This document shows, one piece after another, positions 21,601-29,144 of a stretch of DNA of 64,000 nucleotides. The notes under the pieces are model-generated. The model searched no databases, had not been told where the DNA came from, and saw nothing but the letters and a program-made list of their open reading frames with translations. The stretch spans positions 43,282,362-43,346,361 of the forward strand of contig CM049307.1 of NCBI GenBank assembly GCA_026874595.1, written 5' to 3'. Within the stretch, counting starts at the first letter, position 1. Every line of letters starts with the position of its first letter. Made by a program: the position numbers and the translations under genes. The stretch is from Sipunculus nudus (Eukaryota > Annelida > Sipuncula > Golfingiida > Sipunculidae).

Positions 21601-22704
21601 GCCAAGTCTTTGTTAAAGCCTACACTTCCTGGTATATTAACCCCAGGTTAAAAGAAGATTAAAGCACCACTATCTTTCAGGTAGGCCTATAGAACACGGT
21701 TTCTTACCATATTGCTGAATAGTTTATATGTTGAATGAAAAATGCTGGCCATACTAAAACTAACTAATTATCATGGCACTCATCTCAGCTGGTTTTACTC
21801 GATGCATTCATGTGGGACTTCACAAGAGGACTGATATTGTTCATTAATGAAATATAGATATTATTTGAATTATCTTTGAATATGTGGTAATATGATTGTT
21901 ATTCAAATCATAATCTATAGGAATGCTGGAAACATTATATGATGAAAGGTTCTAATTACCTGTTTATACATGTATGTACAAGTAAAGTGGAATATTACCC
22001 TTTAATGTAAACCTCTTTATTTTTCCTTAAATGGCCTTGATTAAAAAATACCTGCAAAAATGCATGTAAAACTCAAGAACAATAAGTCAAATCTAAGCCA
22101 CTTAAAACACTTTTACAACTAGTTTAAGGTTATTAATTTGCTCAGTAAGGTATACTGAAATACATTTTATTTCCAACATACAAAGAAGCCTTTTTTATTA
22201 ACATTAAGGCAAAACCAGTTCTTCTGTGCAATAACAGGCTGCAAGAATGAAAACAATTAAAAAATCACAGAAAATACATGCAGATTGATGTTTTTATATT
22301 GACACCCATGAGGTCACATGATATCAGGCCAAGAGGTCCTAATAACAGGCACAAGGATCTAGTATTGTGACCACAATCTTAAGCAATCTTTTTTTCCAGT
22401 TTGGGTTACGCTGTGGTTCTAAAGCAGGGAATTTTTAATGAATAATTGTTTAATATCCAAACAGGTACTGATTATTAGGTTAATTATACATGACCTTGTG
22501 TGTCAAAATGGGAAAATTACCGTAATAGGAGCAAACACAATGACTTCAGACAGGCTGAAACCTACCTGCAGCAGTATGTCTGTCTGGTCTGTGGTGATGC
22601 TGATGATGTTTATGATGATGCTTATCTTTGGAATGTCCTGATGATTTCTTATGCTTTCTCTTATCATGCCTGTCTCCTGATTTGGAAGGATGCTTCTCCT
22701 TCAT
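3405..22704 (-). CDS. TMC: TMC-family (transmembrane channel-like) gene, 5' portion, eight coding exons
   Basis: Seen: eight minus-strand open segments with AG acceptors (GT donors on all) join without any reading-frame break: 22566-22704 (phase 0 to 1), 19559-19602, 11180-11236, 10466-10514, 7836-8021, 6749-6980, 4208-4262 and 3405-3674. They give 344 residues from a start at 22,704 to a donor at 3,404, and the gene continues beyond the left edge. Residues 255-317 contain the diagnostic TMC block: SWK, then LWKSSMKKVEGNFGTGVTSY, then a hydrophobic segment (about 292-313) fitting TM1. Residues about 1-290 are polar and should be cytoplasmic. Known: TMC proteins are ten-pass membrane proteins related to anoctamin/OSCA channels; some are mechanotransduction channel subunits. 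Inferred: the EGNFGTG wording is nearer to TMC5/7-type than TMC1-3-type paralogues, but I cannot settle the subfamily. Most of the channel domain lies outside this window. Confidence 0.8.
4208..4262 (-). CDS. TMC: TMC exon 7 (55 bp, basic linker)
   Basis: Acceptor TGTTTAAG, then 55 bases, then donor GTAAAA on the minus strand. In the phase set by exon 6 it reads RSRVATVRSRGKRPSWFKR, a basic stretch that leads directly into SWKHTKERL of exon 8. It is phase 0 at its 3' end, as exon 8 needs. The acceptor has a weak pyrimidine tract, but the phase match on both sides and the KRPSWFKR wording support it. The GGTGGCGCCACC element begins 33 bases upstream of it (minus-strand sense) at 4,295, very close to the exon. 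Confidence 0.75.
4295..5774 (+). mobile_element. GGTGGCGCCACC tandem-core element, copy 1
   Basis: Starts ACTAGAATACGGG followed by a stem-loop (GTAGTCG..CGACTAC, 4307-4325) and TTTCCGCCAAAA, and ends TTTTGGTGGATACAA. Between these ends lie tandem units of about 130 and 150 bp, alternating. Several start with the 12-bp palindrome GGTGGCGCCACC (exact at 4595, 4874, 5158, 5289, 5439). The two unit types share AAGCTATCCA, GGTCAAAC and GAGATATGAG, so they are diverged copies of one ancestral unit forming a dimer of about 281 bp. Known: bivalve pearl/mini-Helentron elements also have unique ends, subterminal hairpins and tandem cores; membership is inferred. No protein is encoded. Confidence 0.75.
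5775..6748. repeat. TMC intron with a degenerate repeat of about 120-bp units
   Basis: Between about 6150 and 6600 short blocks recur imperfectly (TGATCTCTGA..; GTTTCATCAAAATCCATCAA versus GTTTTGTGAAAATCCATCAA; ..AAGTTATC), suggesting an old tandem or dispersed repeat. The rest is AT-rich intron without a supported gene. Confidence 0.4.
6749..6980 (-). CDS. TMC: TMC exon 6 (232 bp, basic and acidic region before TM1)
   Basis: Bounded by acceptor TTCACATTGCAG and donor GTATTT. It encodes about residues 159-235. A basic cluster (GRDHRKKSRQSRKKKAH) is followed by an acidic stretch (QDLLQDEDFADGPEELRK) and then EEIRDLPLRLDQKLAV. The last element resembles the conserved TMC motif in which a short acidic helix and LP precede a basic K/R run upstream of TM1. 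The open frame extends past the acceptor into the intron, but coding similarity stops there. It ends with two leftover bases (AG) completed by G of exon 7. Confidence 0.8.
6981..7835. other. TMC intron, no other feature
   Basis: AT-rich DNA between exons 5 and 6. Apart from a short run of GGATTA/ACTGGATTA-like direct repeats near 7,675-7,730, I see nothing. Confidence 0.5.
7836..8021 (-). CDS. TMC: TMC exon 5 (186 bp, polar N-terminal region)
   Basis: Bounded by acceptor TGTGCTTCCAG and strong donor GTGAGT on the minus strand. It encodes about residues 97-158, beginning NPSFQDDQFEHIELDV and containing a Ser/Arg-rich stretch (RQRRISDAPSYHTDSSPNSR) with RRIS as a possible basophilic-kinase site. 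This is typical of the disordered cytoplasmic N-terminus of TMC proteins. It ends in phase 1; the leftover G plus CC from exon 6 makes Ala. Overlapping open frames on both strands are shadows. Confidence 0.68.
8022..10030. other. TMC intron, no gene
   Basis: Intron between exons 4 and 5 (left part). The open frames at about 8,534-8,722 and 8,884-9,126 lack splice context, family similarity and coding-like composition. No convincing repeat pair found by eye. Confidence 0.5.
10032..10250. mobile_element. Foldback (MITE-like) element of about 220 bp
   Basis: Long imperfect inverted repeat: CACAGGCACTTGAATCCCTA on the left is matched by the reverse complement of TAGGGATTCAACTCCTGTG on the right, and both continue with TTTATAA..AAGTCT. 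An inner inverted pair (ATACCATGTTATCACTTGTT and AACAAGTGATAACACGGTAT) flanks the centre near 10,120. The whole segment could fold into a hairpin. No coding capacity. Superfamily not determined. Confidence 0.7.
10466..10514 (-). CDS. TMC: TMC exon 4 (predicted, 49 bp)
   Basis: The acceptor GACACACAACTCAG precedes 16 codons (RPQVITTFIPGCQQDS) plus one base, followed by a strong donor GTGAGT. The leftover G joins the TA at the start of exon 5 to form Val. An alternative in-frame acceptor three codons downstream (ACCTCAG) would remove RPQ. Residues 81-96 of the model. Confidence 0.5.
11180..11236 (-). CDS. TMC: TMC exon 3 (predicted, 57 bp)
   Basis: The acceptor TTTTGTGATTCAG precedes 19 whole codons, QLDDEEAGRWSWDPTWLLQ, followed by donor GTAAAC. 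It starts and ends on codon boundaries, matching exon 4. The acidic, tryptophan-containing segment lies in the predicted cytoplasmic N-terminal region (residues 62-80). No motif of known function is recognised. It is called from splice signals, composition and phase. Confidence 0.5.
11240..13775. other. Long TMC intron, AT-rich, two G-tracts
   Basis: Intron between exons 2 and 3. It contains G17 at 12,458-12,474 and G15 at 13,589-13,603, and a repeat end (GGGACCTATGGGTCAC) at 12,586-12,619. Open frames here are short and no gene is supported. Confidence 0.5.
12586..12619 (+). repeat. Terminal fragment of dispersed repeat (GGGACCTATGGGTCAC)
   Basis: AACAAGGGACCTATGGGTCAC then TGTGCTCAGCTGAC; near-identical to 428-459. 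The CTCAGCTGAC end is the inverse of the GTCAGCTGAG terminus at 3,036-3,049 and 14,459-14,472. Confidence 0.5.
13778..14472 (+). repeat. (ACGG)n/GTCAGCTGAG family, copy C
   Basis: Closely matches 2,331-3,049: GTGCTTACAGGAAAAA, GCCATGGTCAAAGTTGGGCA, GATATGAGGCAGTCCTGAAG, GTCGCAAAGACCCAGTTTTC, then ACGG/ACAG repeats and the GTCAGCTGAGCTAA terminus. Short minus-strand open frames inside copies B and C begin with the same residues (MSPRSPTKPKTGS); this reflects repeat identity, not a gene. Confidence 0.72.
14930..15292 (+). repeat. Diverged tandem duplication (about 205 bp period)
   Basis: CTGCTAACAGACAAACATGA..ATACCCTCTGTCT..ATACCAGAGTAATGCTGACAACTG..TACTTTATCCACATGTTTAAC (about 14,945-15,085) recurs as CTTGCTAACAG..ACATACCCTCTGCCT..ACCATAGACATGTTGATAAC..TACTTTATCCACATGTTTTAC (about 15,150-15,285). 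Intronic; no coding signal. Confidence 0.6.
15293..16010. other. TMC intron, no feature seen
   Basis: AT-rich DNA between the tandem duplication and the element at 16,011. I found no exon, RNA gene or clear repeat. Confidence 0.4.
16011..16282. mobile_element. Small inverted-repeat element (AGG..TTAAC / GTTAATCTCGAGCCCT), copy 1
   Basis: Left end AGGAATTAACATTAACAGTT then AAGCGCTTGC. The right end GTACTTTCGAAAGTTAATCT then CGAGCCCT is roughly its reverse complement. Internal GGGCAAGT/ACTTGCC motifs recur in inverted orientation. A second copy with the ends AGGGCTCAACATTAATGG and GTCAATGTCAAACCCT lies at 23,671-25,261. MITE-like; no coding capacity. Confidence 0.6.
16283..17471. other. TMC intron with two C-tracts
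   Basis: C20 at 16,837-16,856 and C13 at 16,879-16,891 sit in a short near-repeat (CATGAGTCCCC.. and CATGAGCCCCC..). A 137-codon minus-strand frame here owes its glycine run to the C-tracts and is not considered a gene. Confidence 0.5.
17472..18278 (+). mobile_element. GGTGGCGCCACC tandem-core element, copy 2
   Basis: Same 5' end (ACTAGAATACGGG, stem-loop 17485-17503) and same 3' end as copy 1. It is shorter: exact palindromes at 17,775, 17,905 and 18,056 (spacings 130 and 151). The 3' end shows a clear hairpin, GTATCCGCAAAAC..GTTTTGGCGGATAC (18,247-18,276). The 5' GTATCCACCAAAA at about 17,507 is inverted relative to the terminal TTTTGGCGGATAC, giving subterminal inverted repeats. Confidence 0.75.
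18279..18965. repeat. AAATAC-rich low complexity and an 80-bp tandem repeat
   Basis: Runs of ACAAATACAAAT occur at about 18,270-18,315 and 18,860-18,955. Between them, CAGGAACATAAATTCCTCAA (about 18,459) recurs 80 bp on (18,539), a diverged tandem pair. No gene. Confidence 0.6.
18966..19558. other. TMC intron sequence before exon 2, no separate gene
   Basis: The plus-strand frame at 19,293-19,583 overlaps exon 2 antisense and has no start or splice support. Otherwise featureless AT-rich sequence. Confidence 0.4.
19559..19602 (-). CDS. TMC: TMC exon 2 (predicted, 44 bp)
   Basis: The minus strand reads acceptor CCCCATGCAG, then 44 bases, then donor GTGAAC. It accepts the single base left by exon 1 (making Gly) and ends on a codon boundary, as exon 3 requires. 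The peptide is ININD-SQYEGQACL. Support is phase compatibility and splice signals only; the donor is moderate. The same open frame runs on past the donor as an acidic, Ala-rich stretch (DATDDDIMM..AAETEAAAAL) to a stop at about 19,457, so retention of the donor region would give a short truncated isoform. Confidence 0.4.
19603..20148. other. TMC intron, no feature seen
   Basis: AT-rich intronic sequence between exon 2 and the TTAAAGGG element. No exon or repeat was recognised. Confidence 0.4.
20149..20642 (+). mobile_element. TTAAAGGG-ended MITE-like element, copy 1
   Basis: Starts TTAAAGGGGCCCAGTCACGT and ends TAATGTCCCTTTAA (short inverted ends). Internal blocks such as AACACGAAAAATAG, AAAATATTGCCCTAAACCG, CTGGCTGAAACA and CTGATAGTGTTAAAGAATA recur in copy 3 (52,327-52,987) and, reversed, in copy 2 (36,543-37,242). 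No coding capacity. The ends suggest a nonautonomous DNA transposon. Confidence 0.72.
20643..22565. other. First TMC intron, no other gene
   Basis: AT-rich sequence with no supported exon or RNA gene. Several short minus-strand frames occur but have no splice context that fits the TMC model. Confidence 0.4.
22566..22704 (-). CDS. TMC: TMC exon 1 (coding part, start codon, Lys/His-rich N-terminus)
   Basis: The ATG at 22704-22702 opens a frame beginning MKEKHPSKSG and continuing with Lys, His and Ser runs (a cluster HHHKHHQHHH around residues 29-38). It ends in TGCAG followed by donor GTAGGT, leaving one base (phase 1). An in-frame TGA lies ten codons upstream, so this ATG is the natural start. 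The same exon may extend as 5' UTR to about 22,813, where a TTTATTTGTTGACAG acceptor suggests a further noncoding upstream exon. Highly basic N-termini occur in TMC proteins, but this stretch alone would not identify the family; the link to the gene rests on strand, order and phase. A plus-strand open frame of 183 codons overlaps here and is a shadow. Confidence 0.55.
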
Positions 22705-22813
22705 CTTGTACTGGGAGTAATGTATCCAGTCACTTCAGTCCTTATCAGAAGTTAACACACACCAGAGCTGTTCCCCATGCTGAACCAGTCACTGTGAATC
22801 CAGCACACCAGCA
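22705..22813 (-). other. Probable TMC 5' UTR part of exon 1
   Basis: Upstream of the start codon on the minus strand lie an in-frame TGA and other stops. A good acceptor (TTTATTTGTTGACAG) sits at 22,814, suggesting that transcription starts in a separate noncoding exon farther right. The promoter itself is not identified. Confidence 0.35.
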
Positions 22814-23158
22814 CTGTCAACAAATAAACAGGCCCTGTGTTAGTCATCCACACAGATATGGGTCAATGCACCAATTACAGCAGGGTTACTGTGACTCTGA
22901 GCCAAATACACTAATTCAATTAACACTGCAAAAGTCCACCTGCAAGAGTCTGGTCATACCATTCATATGTGTTATCAGTCGTCCATGGGCTGAGGTGCTA
23001 AGCAGTAAATATTTTCATGGGCCATATTTGTTTACTATTCTCTTATATTAAACTGTTAAAAATCTGACCCCAGCAAAAAATTTAAAGAATAAAAGTTCTG
23101 GTTTCTCCAATTAACCTTTCCTGAAAGTGAAAAGTATCAGAGGTTTATAAATGACACA

Positions 23159-23339
23159 CAGTGGAACTTATCTTACAGGCAACCTCTCTATTTACACAAC
23201 CTGTTTAAGACCACCCTTGTGTGAACCAAAGGCATTCACACTGGTTATAACTAATCTCTCTAATAATACCACCTGTGAATTAAGACCACTTTTTGCCAGT
23301 CTCACAGTCACAGATGGTCTCATAACACAGGTTTCACTG
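23159..23339. mobile_element. CAGT..ACTG inverted-repeat element, copy 1
   Basis: Begins CAGTGGAACTTATCTTACAG and ends AACACAGGTTTCACTG, with internal AAGACCACC/AATACCACC blocks. The ends and content resemble 42,171-42,360 (CAGTAAATCCTCTC..GAGGCTTCACTG). A MITE-type remnant. Confidence 0.5.
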
Positions 23340-23670
23340 TATTTTATTCATTATCAATTATTTATTTTTATTAATGATCTTCTCTGCTGTTTTTTTCTGT
23401 CTAGCCTTTTTACAAATTATTCCCTGTTCCTGTGATATTTGGTTCCCAGGCATTATCAATTTTGGCAAAAAAAACTCAGGAATTCAAAGGAATGGGATAA
23501 TCAATATTAAGCTTGAATGTCATGTTTATATGTTGTGCATCTAATGGAATGGAATGTAAGACAATCACATCATTAGGCATATAAAAAAAAAACATTGAAC
23601 TATAAACTGTACACCAAATCACACATCCTTGTTTTGATTTATAATATGTATCATATGACAAAAAATAATT

Positions 23671-25261
23671 AGGGCTCAACATTAATGGTTATCCGCTTGC
23701 GCAGCGGTAAGTGATATTAAAGTGAAATGGTAGTAGGGAAACCAAAAGGAGGTTCTTATTTGACCTGTCCAGAGGGTCCAACATGATTGAACCTTTCCAC
23801 AAAGGCCTGAATAAATCTCAACTCATATTAAGTTAGCTATTCTTTCCTGGAGAATCAAATTCATATTGTAAAACTTTTATCTAAGATTACCTGTAAGTTA
23901 ATCTGTGCAAAAGCAAAAGTGAAATATTATTACCAGTAACAAACAAAGGCTAGAGGGACCACAGATCAGATCTTCATCCTGAGAAACATAATAGAAATAA
24001 GTATCAAGTGGCAAGCACTGCTATATACAAACTTTATAGATTAAAAAAAAAAGCATATGACAGTTTATGAAGAGAGAGACTATGGGAAATTCTCATAACA
24101 AGTCAGATGGTGACCATGATACAAAATTTTCATGAGGGAAGCAGCTGCATTGTTTTAGATAATGGAAAGACATCAGAATGGTTTGAAATAAAAACAAGAG
24201 TTCCGCAAGGATGTGTAATGTCAGGATTTATTTTTATAATAGCAGTGGACTGGATAATGAGATGTGTAACTGAAGAAAAGAGGTAAGGAATTAGATGGAA
24301 TTTTACAACTATATTAGATGACCTGGAATATGCAGATGATATTGCACTTTTAACAAGCAATCATCAACACATGCAAGAAAAGAGTGAATGATTAAACAGA
24401 ATAGCTAGGTTAGTTGGTTTAGAAATTAATACTGAGAAGTCAAAACTGCTAAGAGTCAACAACAAAAAACAAGATCAGATATCAATAGGTCAGGAAATTA
24501 AGGATGTAAATAGTTTTACTTATCTTTGAGCAGAAATAAACAAGGAAGGGGATCCAGGGAAGACATAAAGAGGAGAGTGAATTTGGCAAGAAATGCATAT
24601 GTGAAATTAAATCAGTGTGGAAATCTAACAGATACAAGACAGACACAAAGGTTAAGGATTTTCAAAAGCAATGTACTATCATTATTGTTGTACAGTTCAG
24701 AAACAGAGAAATTGACCGTGGCAGATAAGAAAATATTGGATGCTTTTCAAAGGAAATGTTTAAGAGGAATACTTAAGGAGTACTGGCCAAAGAAAATTAC
24801 AGATGAGGAACTTTACAAAAACACAAAAATGAACTCAGTGATAAATTATATCAAGGTTAGACATCGGAGATGGCTAGGGCACGTTATTCGAAAAGGGGAC
24901 AACTGTGACACTAAAGTAGCTTTAAGCTGGGCACCAGAAGGAAAGAGGTGATGGGGTAGACCAAAGATAAATTGGAGAAGAAAAGTAGAGGCAGAAAGAG
25001 AAAAGATGGGATGGAGACAGAAAGGTTAGCTGCATAGCCTCATATGCCACCGTCGGCATGAAGAGGATAGGTCGGTAGGTAACAAACAAACATTTGCACA
25101 TTTTTATTATGGTGAAAATAGTCAAGTGAAACACACTTTTTGTATGTGTGGCTGCAATCAATGATTAATGTAGGACCAGTAATAATCTATGTGTGACAAG
25201 TAGAAGCTAGATGTTACTTGCCCTACTGGGCAAGTACTTGCATAAGTCAATGTCAAACCCT
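23671..25261. mobile_element. Inverted-repeat element (AGGGCTCAACATT..), copy 2, split by a retrotransposon
   Basis: The left end AGGGCTCAACATTAATGG, then CGCTTGCGCA, is matched inverted by the right end GTACTTGCATAAGTCAATGT, then CAAACCCT. Just inside the right end, AAGCTAGATGTTACTTGCCC matches AAGCTAAATGTTACTTGCCC of copy 1 (about 16,228). The middle (about 23,945-25,090) is a non-LTR retrotransposon fragment absent from copy 1, so the element is interrupted. Confidence 0.6.
23945..25090 (+). pseudogene. Degenerate non-LTR retrotransposon reverse transcriptase (RTE-like), 5'-truncated
   Basis: Plus-strand translation gives, in order, RGTTDQIFILRN, VPQGCVMSGFIF (about 24,200) and LEYADDIALL (catalytic YADD at about 24,329-24,340). 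Then, after a frame change near 24,550, come SREDIKRRVNLARNAY, LLYSSETEKLTVADKKILDAFQRKCLR and RRWLGHVIRKGDN, and finally WGRPKINWRRKVEAER. This order is the RT core, thumb and C-terminal tail of LINE ORF2 proteins often annotated as endonuclease-reverse transcriptase. Stops at about 24,284, 24,388 and 24,527 and further stops after 24,948 break it. The endonuclease domain is missing. Dead copy. Confidence 0.88.
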
Positions 25262-27960
25262 GATAAAGTGATAATATGTAAGTTTAATAATGAAAGTGTA
25301 CACACCCTGCATTGCTTGGCAAAGACATTCAATACTTAACCACAAATATGTATGGCTACATTATATCCTGATTCACTTAACTGTTTCATCCTTGTTTTAA
25401 TGTGAATAATCTCATATCCTGTATATAAATTAAAGCCTAAATGAATGTGTATAAACCCATGAACAAGGATCTCTGTGATCTCCTATAATATTATCACCAG
25501 TGGATAAAATATCTAAAGTAAGTTTTACAGGAATTACTGGGAAAAGGAACCAAATTGTAAAATCTATAGATCAGTCCATCAATAAATCCTACTTTGGTCA
25601 TTGAGGTAACTTGTATTATCTATCTTTGTTTTATTTGCCAGGTATTGCATAGTTTTTACATTTGTATTACAAGGTATTATTAATTGGACTGACGCTTTTT
25701 CACCAGCTAGTGCATAAAAGTTCATGTAACTTTAGGTGTCAGACACAAAATGTTTTATCTGTGTTCATTGATGTGTGACCTTTAAATGTTTAATTTTTTT
25801 TCAGGGCGAGGGTAAATCAATCAGAATCAATCAAAAGAATTCTTTACATAAACTGCCTGGAGATTATGTAAGGATTAATTTGTGACCTGCTCTTGGAAAT
25901 ACATAGCCAAATCCCTATGGAAGACCTCCAGGAGGCTAAGAAAAATCACCTTAGAGGATTTTATTGAATGAATAAAATGTTTAATCTGGAAGTGAGGCCT
26001 TAGGCCAATAGTTTCATCAATGTGAACATTAAACAATATACATAATAATAGAGTTTCATCAAATATATGCATTTCTCATATTTTCCAAATTAAACAATCT
26101 TATACAATCTAGTGAATTTTATTGTACCCCAAAGCAATATGCAAATCAAGCAGAATCACACCAGTACGCAGCAGAATGGCAAAACACAAAGTAAGGCCTG
26201 ATAAAAAGTACAGTTTGTACCTGATTATTATTAGCAAGGTCAATTAATAGTAAAGTTAAATGATTAAGCTATTGTTTCAAGTATCTCCTGATGATAGAAG
26301 GTAAGCACTTCATAAAAGCAAAAGGACCTCAGGAACAAGTCTAATGACAAACAAATACTTCAGTTTGACAGCTATATATGTGAATTTAACATCAGAATGT
26401 ACTTGTTTCATTTAAGTAGAGGGATGTTTCAGACATGGACATTTCTGACTAGGACGTTTCTGATTAGGAGGTTTCTAGAGGCCTTTTTAAAAGGAAGGAT
26501 GTTTCGGACATATCAATATTATTACCATATGTAACCTTTTAAAATATAATTTTGAGTGTATCAATGTAACCATATGTTTATTGATATAATATTTGTTTGG
26601 CTACAAAATTTGCGGATTAATTATGATTTTTTGCTTACCTGTATTTAATCAGGCTGATGTCACACCACATAGGTTAATTCACTTCATCTAGTGTATGTCG
26701 CTAGTCCTACCAGCTCATCATGAGTAAGACATGTAGACGTCTAGTCACACTGAACAAAATCTGCCAAGACAAATTGTATTAGGATGGTCAAACACAGAGG
26801 TCTCCACAGTCACTGGCTCATCAAAGTCAGGTACACATCAAGGAACATAAATATCCCAGCAGGCACTTGTAACACACCTACACCCTGACAGGTGGTGATA
26901 ACATGTATTTATGACAGAGATATCCACACGAAACACAGATCTATACTTGTAACTTATTTTGTGTTCAGCTCTACTGAATCACGGCTTGATGTGAAGGTAC
27001 TCCAAATCATCAAACCCTGCCCATAGTCATGAATTAGTACTCTGTTTTCCTCGTGTCCTCCTTGCAAACATGGCATGAAATCATGAATTGATCAAGGGTA
27101 AGCCCATAATGTGCGTGAGGTTGGTACTCAACCAAGCATGACGAACAACACACTTAAGTCTGGGGGATTCCCCATGCTTTGTTGCCTTATACGCTAGAGT
27201 GATACTGGTATATATCTAGGGTACATACATATATATGTACAGTTTATACCACAAACATATACACACACAATAACAATACTTGTCATCTTCACAGTCTAGT
27301 TTACCATAATGCGTATATTACAGATCATGCAAGGTGCAATGAAAACATGATTAAACTATAGTTAAAAAGTAAACATTTCAGCATTTATAATATCTTTAAA
27401 ATTCTGAATCTTACATGGTAGATTCTGCATTATTCTAAAATAGATTGCAAGTCCCCAAAATTATGATTTCAACAATGTTTTTCTTCATCTATTCAAATTA
27501 CAGATGTATTGTCATCTGATAATAAATCAGACAAAGTACAATAACAAAATAATATATTTATATACAATGTATTAATGACACAGATAAAATAATACAGTTA
27601 AAAACGTAACATAAACCAGTGATTATGACAGTGAACTGCAAGAATGTTAAATACACTCTTGTTAGGGGGTACTGGGCTTGGGTGGGTTAGACAGAGTTGT
27701 TTAATTACCCTTTGAATCTCTGTGTAAACCTTGATTCGAAAAGTTTGCAGTTAAATATTTCCTGACAACTAAATACTCAGTTGCTAAAATCATTAATCAT
27801 GGACTTGTCATTTTTATATGAATATATTATTATATCATTACACTTTTGCTCAGCATGAGTGGCTATAAATGTAATTAACCTGTAGAGTAAAAGCATTTGT
27901 GAACCAGCTTATTAATGTAGACAAAAACAGCAATTTCCATTTTAAATTGCTGTTTAAGGA
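25262..27960. other. Intergenic AT-rich DNA, no gene seen
   Basis: No exon with paired splice signals, RNA gene or clear repeat pair. A short AGGACGTTTCTGATTAGGAGG-type near-repeat (GACATTTCTGACTAGGACG, GTTTCTGATTAGGAGG) lies near 26,435-26,475. Confidence 0.4.
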
Positions 27961-28120
27961 TGTTTACACTGGACTTAGACTGTGGTTCCCAATAACTTGG
28001 GTGGACGTTGACTCGAACCTCAAGGACTCAGACTCGAGTGGCCTTGACTCAAACTTGGTGTCGGGCATGGATGAACTGGATTTGACTACATCACTGTTAC
28101 AGGATACGCTCTCATCAGGT
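27961..28120 (+). repeat. GACTCGAAC-type dispersed repeat fragment (probable)
   Basis: Runs of GACTCGAACCT, GACTCAGACTCGAG and GACTCAAACTTGG produce an open frame rich in Asp/Ser/Leu. I recall GACTCGAAC-rich strings as common in transposon-derived repeats, and no phase-compatible downstream exon continues the frame sensibly, so I treat it as repeat rather than gene. Confidence 0.35.
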
Positions 28121-29144
28121 ATACATCATGTAGCCTATATAAAATACTGGTATATGTAGTGTACAAATGTGGTATTTTTTAGACATAATATAATTAATGA
28201 TAACCTGTTTTTATGGAGTTGGTTTTCAACAAAATTAAGTTAAACTGATTTTTGTAGAGCCCCTTTCTAATGATTCCTGTCAGATAATTGCAGGTTTACC
28301 AAGTTTCCCCAATTTTCTGGAGTTTTTCCCTGGTTGGTATTTACCAGTGTATAACTATAACACCTGGTATTTAGCACAGTGGGATAAATGTGAAAACCTG
28401 GTAACCCATCAGTCATAACATTCAGCTGAAGAGAATAACCTGTCACTGTAAGGTGCTCTCTGTGACATTAATTTCAAAGTAAACTTTGAATCTATAAGAA
28501 ATGGAAAAAGTGGTTATAATTATAAATGCAGCAAAACAGATTTTACTGAATAAGATTTAAATTCTGTAAAGGATTTTCCTTTACACTAAGCTTTTTTCAA
28601 AGTAGTTCCAAGGGAGTAGTCAGATTTTTTTTTGTAATTTGCATTGTACGCAGGCCAAGATAGATGTGAATGTCACAAATAATCATACAATTCTAATAAT
28701 TTTATTTTCCTTTTCAGAGTCAACACAAATCTTCCTCTGTTTTGTCTGCCGATGAACTGAATGCAACTGGAAACTGATCCTTTTTATCAAATTTTAATCA
28801 AATTCAATGAATAAATATAGGTTACAAAATTTCATTATTACATGGTGCAGGTTACTTTTAAAAAAGAACTTGTTGACCTGATTTTGTATATATTACATGA
28901 TGACAAGTATGTATTTATCTCTAACTTTTTTATTTTATGATCCATATTTAAAACAAGGCCTACAGGCCTAATGCGAACCTGTGCAATGAGATTACACCAG
29001 GTATAATGCTTCAATGCTGGACCATTACTTTTCGAGAACATGTGTAACATGTATATGGACAATGCAAGTACTAAACACTTAGAACAAGAAACAATTAAAC
29101 AAACATCACTGCTGCAATTCTGGCATGGGTGCACACAACACAAA
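28121..29144. other. Intergenic, no gene seen
   Basis: An acceptor-like TTTTCCTTTTCAG at 28,717, with a short open stretch and AATAAA nearby, could be a terminal exon by chance. No upstream partner in phase was found. Confidence 0.35.

Noticed and set aside
22500-23051. 183-codon plus-strand frame, the longest in the window
   Set aside because: It overlaps TMC exon 1 antisense. The minus strand has an in-frame upstream stop, an ATG, and a good donor in the right phase, whereas the plus frame has no family resemblance.
27899-28159. Plus-strand frame with Asp/Ser/Leu-rich peptide and possible donor at 28,114
   Set aside because: Rich in GACTCGAAC-type repeat strings; the next acceptor (28,717) in phase gives only a short unconvincing tail, and the better-looking frame there is out of phase.
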